Source: Taxillus chinensis
Taxonomy: Eukaryota > Streptophyta > Magnoliopsida > Santalales > Loranthaceae
Direction: 5' to 3'
NCBI GenBank assembly: GCA_023512835.1
Contig: CM042090.1
Location: 57,151,865 to 57,215,864, forward strand
Length of the DNA: 64,000 bases
Shown here: positions 56,700-64,000 of the stretch, in pieces
Layout of the letters: each line of letters opens with the position of its first letter
Position numbering within the stretch: the stretch's first letter is position 1
Notes under the pieces: model-generated
Databases searched by the model: none
The model's input: only the letters and a program-made list of their open reading frames with translations
What the model was told of the DNA's origin: nothing
Position numbers and translations under genes: made by a program

Positions 56700-58510
56700 C
56701 CAGGGAGGGTATTTTGTTATTTTAGGGGATTTACTGCTGTAATTATAGAAGAATTATAAATAGCAGAGGAGAGAGAAAAAAACACATCACGTTCGTCATT
56801 GGAGCACCATACGTGTGGGAGAGCTGTGGAAATTGAAGAATTCAATTTTGGGTGTTTTGAGCCGATCCAATCCACAAATTAGCTTCCTGGTAGGTGTTCT
56901 TAACTCCCTATATAGTTTAATTGCAATGATTTTGTTTGATTTTGCTAGAAATTCAAAATTTAAGAGGAACCTTTAAAATTGGGGAAAATGTTAATTTGCC
57001 CTAAATCGGCAAAATTAAGGTTTGTATGATGTTGCATATGTAATTGCTAGCTCTTCTGTGTTGTTTCCATGCTAAACAACAAATTAAAATGGTTGATTTA
57101 AGGAATTAAAGTATGAATGGGTGCTTGGCTGGAATTTTGATGAAAATTCATATTTGGTGCGTTTTAATTTGCAACAAAGTGTGTTTAGGCTTTCTTAAAG
57201 CCTTAGAATGTTATTTGGGGTTGAAATTTGGTGTTAGGAACTCAAAATTTGGTGGATTTTGAGTTTTAGCCGACTTGGTGGCCAAAAATATGGAAAAATG
57301 ACCGAAAATCTAGAAAAAAACGCAGATTTGGGGAAGAACAGGTCGGGTGGCCGCGGCCACGAAAAGGGCGCCACGGCCGATGAGTTCTGCGACTTGTGCA
57401 CTAGCCGCGGCCATGAATTTTGCTAGCCGCGGCCAGACCAGGCAGATTTGCCCCGTTTTTGCCGTCTCGCCTCCAGTTTGTCCTGGATGCGATGTGGATG
57501 ATTGTGGGGACTTTGAGGGTTGTTTCCCTAGTCTCAATAAGCTTTAGTTTGACCTTCAGAGAGCATTATAAATGTTGGGATAGGAGATAAAATGGGATGC
57601 CCGTTTGACTGTGAATGCCTAGTTAGGCTATGTTGGTAACCTGTACCTATATGGTTGAGACGTGTGGCTTGTACTCAGTTTGGTGTGCTGGATATGCCAT
57701 AATTGTGGGACTTTTGGGCGGTTTATGAGATATGTTGGACTGAAATGGGTAGCTAAGACCCTGACTGGACATGTGATGATGTATTGAGCTATTGAGCTCG
57801 TGATGACAGGCTGTGGTTTGAGTTGAGCTGTTGAGCTCGTGGTGCTAGGGCTGAGGGCCCTGAGCTTGTGATAACAGGCTATGGCCTGAGTTGAGCAATT
57901 GAGCTCATGGAGCTAGGGTTGAGTGCCCTGAGCTGGGATCCTATGGAGGATCGTGGACAAGCTGTCCTATGTGGGCAAGTTGGGTCCTAATGTTTGTTTG
58001 CAGGCTGAGTCCTATTGATTGTGCACACTATACGGTGCACACGTACATTATACATATAGTATAGACTTATATGTTTTGCATGATGTGGAGTTCTGAGGTC
58101 ACCTACTGAGCTTGTAGCTCACCCTTACTTTGTTGTTTACCCTTTTCAGGTGTGACCCAAGACTAGTGGAGGACTTTCTTCCAGGAGGACATGCCCACTA
58201 CTCTGATATATGATTACTTTATTCTGTATTGATTATGTATTGTATCATCAACATAGGTCTGTGGACAGTGTATTTGCACATTGTTTGTGATGAAATGTCT
58301 GTATGACTGTTTGACATATTGTATGCCTGTTGATGTATGACAAAGTACAAGAGTATCCTTGATGTATGACTGTACATGTTTACATAATTGAGATAGCACC
58401 CGCTGTATAGTCTCTATTGGTGTTTATCACCAACCCCTTGACTTTTCAGGTGCGGGCAAGAGGAAATCATGCTCTTGGTTCCGGGTTCCTTGGAATTTGG
58501 GGGCATGACA
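56700..58510 (+). repeat. Element G 3' LTR, right part
   Basis: Contains ATTATAAATAG (about 56751-56761, TATA-like), three GCCGCGGCC palindromes (57350-57435) and GAGCTGTTGAGCTCGTGG repeats (57785-57935). No gene seen. Confidence 0.82.
57350..57435. repeat. GCCGCGGCC palindrome triplet in G LTR
   Basis: Three 8-9 bp GC palindromes (GGCCGCGGCCAC, AGCCGCGGCCATGAA, AGCCGCGGCCAGAC) spaced ~30-50 bp in an otherwise AT-rich LTR. Confidence 0.85.
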
Positions 58511-59300
58511 CTAAGCATGTCTTCCAATGTTTGAATTGTCCTTTGTGATTGCCCATCAGTTTGAGGGTGAAAAGCAGTGCTAAACCTTAGCTCTATACTC
58601 GGGGAATTTTGGAGGCTTTCCCAAAATTTTGATGTAAACCTTGGGTCACGATCGGATACAAGAGATAATGGTGCTCCATGAAGTCAGACAAGTTCCTTGA
58701 TGTAAAGCTTGGCCAGCTGATCTAAAGGGAAGTCTACTCGTATGGGAATGAAGTGAGACGTCTTTGTCAGTCGGTCTACTACAACTGAAATAGCATTATG
58801 TCCCTTTGATGTTCTTGGTAGACAGGTGACAAAATCCATAATCACATTCTCCCATTTCTATTCAGGTACTGATAATGATTGTAAAACTCCCTTTGGTAAT
58901 TGTCGCTCAGCTTTGACTTGTTGGCACACTAGACACCTTGATGTAAAGTTTGCAATATCTCTCTTCATGTTATCCCACCAGAAGTGCTCTCGCAGATCGC
59001 GATACATGTTAGTGCTCCCAGGATGTATGGAATGCTGAGCTATGTGCCTCTTTTAATAATTCTCTTTTTAATTCTGTAGATGATGGCACACATAATCTCG
59101 TTACAATATTTTAAGATGCCATCTTTATCAATAGTGAACTCAGGGAGTTTACCTTTTTATGTAGCCTCTATCTTCTTTTATAAGTTGGGGTCGCCATGTT
59201 GTGTTGCTTTTATCTTCTCCAAGAGTGTTGGTTGTGCAGATATTTGGGCTAGATAACTTCTCACTCCTTGTTTTACAATCTCGAGATCTATCCTCTTCAA
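58511..59300 (-). pseudogene. pol: Element K pol: integrase, cut by G
   Basis: Minus strand. Zinc region HSIHPGSTNMYRDLREHFWW ... CLVCQQVKAERQ (about 59020-58890) is intact. The core has MDFVTCLPRTS, ISVVVDRLTKTSHFI, SDRDPRFTSKFWESL and [20 protein letters not shown], where the usual Glu of QSERT is Gln-Arg (QSQRT), suggesting loss of the catalytic Glu. Stops: a TAG near 58860 (a Trp position) and a TGA near 58695 (CGA to TGA). Cut at LEDML by G's LTR. Confidence 0.83.
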
Positions 59301-59747
59301 GTCTTCGATTAAAGGCCTCTATATGGTGATTATTGCTGCTGAAGTACTAGAGTATTTTCTACTTAGAGCATCGGCCACCACGTTTGCCTTCCCAGGATGA
59401 TAATTAATAGTGCAATCATAGTCCTTTAATAATTCCAGCCACCTTCTTTGTCGCATATTTAGTTCCTTTTGAGTGAATATATACTTGAGGCTTTTATGGT
59501 TCATGTAGATTTCGCATTTCTCTCCATAGAGATAGTGACGCCAGATTTTTAATGCAAAGACAATTGCCGCCAGCTCCAAGTCATGTGTGGGATAGTTTAT
59601 CTCATGGATCTTTAATTGGCGTGATGCATAGGCAATTACTTTACCATTTTGCATTAGCGCACAACCAAGTCTTTCCTTTGACACATCACTATAGATCACA
59701 AAGTCTCCACTCCTGCAAGGTAAAGCCAGTACAGGTGCACTAATCAA
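59301..59747 (-). pseudogene. pol: Element K pol: RNase H
   Basis: Open for 142 codons: [60 protein letters not shown] and [17 protein letters not shown]. The third acidic site is changed: YMNHKSL has Asn where TDHKSL has Asp. A TGA just upstream separates it from RT. Confidence 0.85.
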
Positions 59748-60341
59748 CCGTCATTTTAGTTCTTGAAAGCTATCTTCGCACTTCTTGGTCCATTCGATTT
59801 TAATACCTTTATTAGTTAGCTTTGTTAATGGGCTTGCCAATCTTGCAAAGTTTTCTACAAACCTTCAGTAATATCTAGCAAGTCCTATAAAGCTGTGGAC
59901 CTTTGTTGCTGTTGTAGGTCTTGGCCATTTTTCTACTGCCTTTGTCTTTGCGGGGTCTACAGAGATGCCCTCGTGAGTGACCACATGTCCTAAGAATGCC
60001 ACTTGTTGTAGCCAAAATTCACATTTGCTAAATTTAGTAAATAACTCCTTCCTTAAGGTTTGCAATACAATCCTCAAATGTTCTTTGTGCTCCTCCTGAC
60101 TTTTGGAGTAGATGAGTATGTCATCGATGAAAACGTTGACAAACTTGTCCAAGTAATTATGGAATACTCTATTCATTAAATCCATAAATATGGCCGGAGC
60201 ATTCATCAATCCAAATGGCACTATAGTGAATTCATAGAGCACGTACCTTGTTCGAAAAGCTGTCTTTGGAATATCATCCTCCTCCACCCTTAGTTGGTGG
60301 TAACTAGACCGGAGATCAATTTTTGAGAAGTATCGAGCACT
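59748..60341 (-). pseudogene. pol: Element K pol: reverse transcriptase, C-terminal two thirds
   Basis: From 60287: [40 protein letters not shown], catalytic [40 protein letters not shown] and FIGLARYY, then TGA at 59865-59867 (Arg codon CGA in relatives) and a last part VENFARLASPLTKLTNKG. Same frame as the upstream piece. Confidence 0.86.
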
Positions 60342-61169
60342 TTAAAGTTGATCAAAGAGTTCATTGATCCTTGGTAATGAGTATTTGTTCTTAATAGTGA
60401 CATTATTGAGCTCCCTATAATCGATATAGAGTCTTATCGAGTCATCCTTCTTCTTCACAAATAGGATAGGCGCTCCCCATGGGGATAGGCTAGGTCGAAT
60501 GAATCCTTTGTCCATCAAATCTTGCAATTGCTTCTTCAATTCACTTAACTCCATTGGTTCCATACGGTATGGACTTTTGCAAATAGGGTTCGTCCCTGGC
60601 ATTAAATCGATGGAAAATTTGACTTCTTGTCGGGGAGGGGATCCTGGTAATTTGTCATGAAACACATCTTCATATTCGCAGATGATTGGGATCTCCGTTA
60701 ATTTAATTTCACATGTACTTGTATTAAAAAGAGATCGTTCTTCTTGATGATTAGATGCAATGTCTTCATCCTTTTGACACACAAACACCATCTTAAGTTG
60801 ATTTGAAAGATTAAAAGTAACCCTTTTTTCATTGCACTCTATGATCGTATGATTAATAGTAAGCCAATCCATTACTAAGATGACATCAAAGTCTATTATT
60901 AGTAAGGGAATAAGGTCCATCGGTAGGATTCTTTCGCAAATAGTTATAGGCCATGACTTATATACTTTAGTAGCATTCATGGTCTTACCACTTGGTGTCA
61001 TCACTGATAATTTTACCTTTAACCTTTGATGTGGAATGTTCAGTTGTTCGACATTCTTTGCAGAGATAAAAGAATGTGTTGAACCAGAATCAAATAAGGT
61101 ATAAGCATTCCGGGAGCTTATGAGTAAGCTACCTTTCACCACTTCATTGTTTGTTTCCTCTTCTACCAA
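60342..61169 (-). pseudogene. pol: Element K pol: protease and N-terminal RT
   Basis: A 275-residue open stretch. Protease: [20 protein letters not shown] with DSG in place of DTG, and [20 protein letters not shown] (VILGMDWL in relatives). Linker: [62 protein letters not shown] and INELFDQL, then TAA. Different frame from gag, as expected if pol is expressed by frameshift or if indels have accumulated. Confidence 0.86.
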
Positions 61170-61291
61170 TGGCTCCAGTTCTACAGTGGTGATAGCATAT
61201 GCGCGAGCTAATGCCCTGGGTTACTGCGGCTACTGCAATGATTGTGGTTAGTATGGTTGCTGGAACTGCTGTTGGTTCACTCCCATGGTCT

Positions 61292-62240
61292 TTAACTTTG
61301 GACATTGATTGGGTGCATAATCAGTGTTTGTCTTGGCGACTGTAGAAGATTGCGATTTTGATTGAGACTATGATTCACTTGTTGTCCTTGTTTCAGTTTG
61401 TCTTGACATTTGTGAGCTTGATGTCTGGGCTTGCCACATTTGAAATATTTTGCTAATCCTTGGAGCCATTCACCAGGGTATTTTTTTCCACATTTTGGGC
61501 AAGGAGAAAATGTTACCTCCTTCATGATAGGCCTTTTGATTTTTGGTTTACTAGCATGATAGTCCACTTTCCATTTCTTTTTATTTTGGTTACGAGTCTT
61601 TTGGTAGTCAAGGTGTTCCATTTCCACCTTTAATGCACACCGAACAACAACTTCATAGTCGAGGAAGTCAAAGGCTACCGATACCCTCCGTATACTTGGC
61701 TTTAAGCCATGGTAAAACATTTGAACCTTACTTTGGGTTCTAGCCACGTATTGAGGTGTGTACTTTGCGAGCTTGGTAAATTTTGCTTCATATGCTGCTA
61801 TGGTGTCGTCATCTCTTTGTTTGAGGTCAAGGAAATCTCTCTCCATCTTGCTCCTTAATGGTTGGGGGAAGTATTTCTCAAGCAAGATTTCTTTGAAGGC
61901 TTCCCAGTTTAAAGACTCGATCTCCTACTCTGGTTTGGTGTTCTTGACAAGGGTCCACCATTGGTTTGCTTCTCCTTCCATTAATACACGTATTAGCAAA
62001 TTTTACCTTTTGTTGTTCAGAGCATTCCAGCACTAAGAAAATCTTCTCGAACATATTAACACATTCCTCCATATGGGTTAGATCAGTTGAACCATCGAAT
62101 GATGGTGGATGTTGTTTCATAAATTGCCCCATTGTTACTTCTTTTGGTTGAGGATGCACAACTTGTCCCTATTGGCTCGAGGGTTGATTCACAGGTTGAC
62201 TCATGTTTCTTGCCATGGTTTGAGCCATTTGCATGAAAAA
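61292..62240 (-). pseudogene. gag: Element K gag, broken
   Basis: The first visible residues at the L junction are FFMQMAQTMARNMSQPVNQP, then a stop, then KEVTMGQFMKQHPPSFDGST and HMEECVNMFEKIFLVLECSE. A frameshift near 61985 and a stop near 61928 precede LEKYFPQPLRSKMERDFLDL, RDDDTIAAYEAKFTKLAKYT and VQMFYHGLKPSIRRVS. The C-terminal zinc knuckle is CPKCGKKYPGE then KYFKCGKPRHQAHKC, the latter a CCHC-like motif with its first Cys changed. Gag role as above. Confidence 0.83.
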
Positions 62241-62389
62241 TGTGAGGACCCGTGTCCTAGTCTTGAGAAATTGTGGTTGTAACATGCTTTGTTGTAACAA
62301 ACCATGTTTAGGGATTGGAAGAGTTAGTCATTCGTGCATTTGGGCAAGGACTCTTGACCAGACGGTTAGCGGGAGTGCGAGGACACAAT

Positions 62390-62740
62390 GCCTCGGCGGG
62401 GGTCTCGATGAGCCCTGGTCGGTGTGGGATAGTGGTCGACGTGGTCAACCTGGCGTAGCGAGTGGTCAATGCTGAACAAGAAGAGTTTCCAGAGAGCTTG
62501 GTCGATGTGAGATGATTTTCGACGTGTGTCAACGCGTGGTCAACGTGGTCGAGGTCGACCACAAGCAATTTGCCGAGAGCTTTTCCATGTGTGTTGGTCG
62601 ATGCGAGAAATGGTCAACCTGGGGTCGATGGGTGGTCAATGTGGTCGACCCAGATGTAGATCGACCTTGTGCGATGTGAAGTTTGGTCGATGTGAGAAAA
62701 GGGCGGTCAATATGGTCGATCCTACCTGTTTTTGGTCGAT
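62390..62740 (+). repeat. Dispersed GTCGA(C/T) repeat cluster in L
   Basis: About fourteen copies of GGTCGA(C/T)GTG or GGTCAA(C/T)(G/C)TGG-like units. Confidence 0.8.
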
Positions 62741-62823
62741 ATCGCCTCTGCGGCAGCGTATTTTTGATATTATTTTCTGTTATGCGATTTTAGGGTTGGG
62801 GCGGGGGGTTTTGATACCGCCGC

Positions 62824-62826
<3 letters not shown>

Positions 62827-62869
<43 letters not shown>
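62827..62869 (+). repeat. GA microsatellite in L
   Basis: About 21 units. Confidence 0.95.
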
Positions 62870-62871
<2 letters not shown>

Positions 62872-63093
62872 ATTGTTGGTGTGTTCGTTGCCGCTGCGTT
62901 CTTGGAAGAAGGAAGCGCCTATCGGAGTGGAGCAAGGAGTAAGGAAGATCCTTCTAGTCGAAACCCTAATGCCTTTGGATTTGAGGTAGGTAGTTCTATC
63001 TCCTGGAATCCATTTCAATGGTTGTAACCATTTAATATGATGGTTGTGGAGAGATTGCATTGTTATGTGTGGGATTGAGATATGCATCTATAC

Positions 63094-63119
63094 ATATATA
63101 TATATATATATATATATAT
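63094..63119. repeat. AT microsatellite in L
   Basis: About 13 AT units. Confidence 0.95.
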
Positions 63120-63356
63120 GTTTTGTGTTGAGAAAAATGAGGATGAGATGTTGTTGAGTTATATTGGGGTGTAAAGTGAATTTGAGCACATGCGTGCAAT
63201 TTGTTGTTCTTTTATAATGGTGTCCCATGAGTTATTTGTATGTTTTGTTATTGTGCTTGGATGTATGAGACATTGCGGTCCCATTGAGGGGACAGTCCTG
63301 GATTGGACATGAGGTATTGAGGTCCCATTGAGGGGACAGTTCATAGGATGGACATG

Positions 63357-64000
63357 TGATGGTCCCTTGGAGCCTAGAGGGGGGTGAATAGGCTCTTATC
63401 GAAACTCTTTCTAATCTCTTAAGATACAAACACTTATCCAGTTAAGTGATAGAATCACTGCGGAAGATAACCAGATAGTGGAAGTATTTTATTTTATTAT
63501 CAAAAGATAAATACAACAAAATAGAAGCAAGACTCTCTTACACTCTGTTTACAAAGGAATTCACACACTAGCCTAATTCTATCTTGTGAACTCTTGTGCA
63601 TACACAGGGTTGATCTTAGCTTCCTTACGCACCCTTACACAAATGTACAAGTATGAATATTTATACAAACATTCCTAAGAGACAACCTTGGAACTTGTAG
63701 TTCCGGAATGCGTTCAGCACTAACTTTTCCTTGGTAATCTCTCTGCCTTAACTGTTGCGGTTTATGGAGCTCAAGATCTTGGGTTTGAAGAGTATAAGTG
63801 CCTTTGTGAGTTCCCAAATATAATTGAGGTTATGTCCACATATCTGGGTGATCCACGTGTAAGATTCTTCAGGTTCTCAACGAGTTTGTCTTACATCGGG
63901 ACACCACGAGCTGATAACTTTAAATGCGGTAGTTTGAAGTAGCATCTTCTTGGTCCGGTGTAATTTTCCTTACTCTGTTGCTAATGAAGCTCGGAACCTT
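63357..64000 (-). repeat. Copia LTR N (family of M), partial
   Basis: Starts TGATGGTCCCTTGGAGCCTA, matching the left end of M's LTR (TGTTGGTCCTTAGGAGCCTA), in the same orientation. Homology continues through GGAAGTATTTT, TCTTACATCGGGACACCACG and the beginning of the TCCTTACTC array. The window ends inside it. More diverged than the two M LTRs from each other. Confidence 0.85.

Larger units (their letters stand above)
54352..58510 (+). mobile_element. Gypsy element G, 3' end, interrupted by H
   Basis: 3' untranslated tail 54352-54568 with polypurine AAGGTGGGGAGGA, then an LTR (54569-54843 plus 56700-58510, about 2.09 kb) from TGTAAAGACCC to GGGGCATGACA. The rest of G should lie left of the window beyond A. 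Its right end abuts integrase sequence of K. The target duplication cannot be checked. Confidence 0.82.
58511..62240 (-). mobile_element. Gypsy chromovirus K (minus strand), oldest element
   Basis: Minus-strand gag (62240-61292), protease and RT (61169-59865), RNase H (59747-59319) and integrase (to 58511). The gag start is cut by L and the integrase end by G, so no LTR of K is in the window. It is the host of both other insertions and the most diverged in protein sequence from C, D and E. Confidence 0.87.
62241..63356 (+). mobile_element. Gypsy LTR L, left part, cut by N
   Basis: Starts TGTGAGGACCCGTGTCC at the gag of K, the usual gypsy LTR start in this window. It contains many GTCGAC/GTCGAT motifs (62390-62740), a GA microsatellite (62827-62869), an AT microsatellite (63094-63119) and a repeated GAGGTCCCATTGAGGGGACA (63266-63340). 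It is interrupted by N at 63357. Its other end is outside the window, so solo or full is unknown. Confidence 0.75.

Noticed and set aside
60342..61292. Programmed frameshift between gag and pol of K
   Set aside because: The frames differ, but indels elsewhere in K make accidental frameshifts as likely and no slippery site was recognised.
58511..62240. Host gene with aspartic protease domain in K
   Set aside because: The protease is followed in order by RT, RNase H and integrase; it is a gypsy pol.

Overview
This is plant nuclear DNA made entirely of nested LTR retrotransposons. The evidence is Ty3/gypsy chromovirus (Tekay/Del-like) and Ty1/copia Sirevirus (Maximus/SIRE-like) gag-pol remains, primer sites matching plant initiator tRNA-Met, long LTRs (about 1.2-2.4 kb), 5-bp target duplications and CG/CHG deamination scars. 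No host gene, rRNA or tRNA gene was recognised. The species cannot be named from the sequence; a eudicot with a repeat-rich genome is the best guess.

Layout, outermost to innermost. K is a gypsy element on the minus strand (58511-62240 visible). G, a plus-strand gypsy element of which only the 3' end and 3' LTR are visible (54352-58510), lies in K's integrase. A, a plus-strand Sirevirus-like copia element (1-54351), lies in G's 3' untranslated part. A's gag is split after 27 codons by B, a solo gypsy LTR (633-31124). B is split by C, a full plus-strand gypsy element (1320-29616). C's 3' LTR is split by D, a full minus-strand gypsy element (10027-28090). D's integrase is split by E, a full minus-strand gypsy element (12790-21906). 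Side branches are M, a second Sirevirus-like element on the minus strand (38245-48824) between A's pol and its third ORF; H, a solo LTR of the E family (54844-56694) inside G's LTR; and L (a gypsy LTR from 62241) cut by N (a copia LTR of the M family from 63357), both in K's gag. Perfect 5-bp duplications support C, D, E, H and M, and a 4/5 match supports B.

Gene content. The gypsy elements carry gag, protease, reverse transcriptase, RNase H and integrase with a C-terminal chromodomain-like tail. All are broken: C and K mainly by stop codons created by C-to-T or G-to-A changes, D and E mainly by one-base indels. The two copia elements carry gag (A only), pol, and an unusual third ORF between pol and the 3' LTR. 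That ORF joins a plant-transposon-type N-terminal domain, a low-complexity linker and a C-terminal Ulp1-like (C48, SUMO-protease type) cysteine protease domain with its His/Asp/Gln/Cys residues kept. This is the most interesting biology here.

Two further points stand out. In D and E, differences between LTR pairs and many frameshifts cluster at CAG/CTG (CWG) trinucleotides, which looks like methylation-linked base-calling error or a very odd mutation process. The LTRs also share promoter-like modules: CACGTG inverted repeats, paired palindromes around ACGT, a TATA box and a GA-rich leader.
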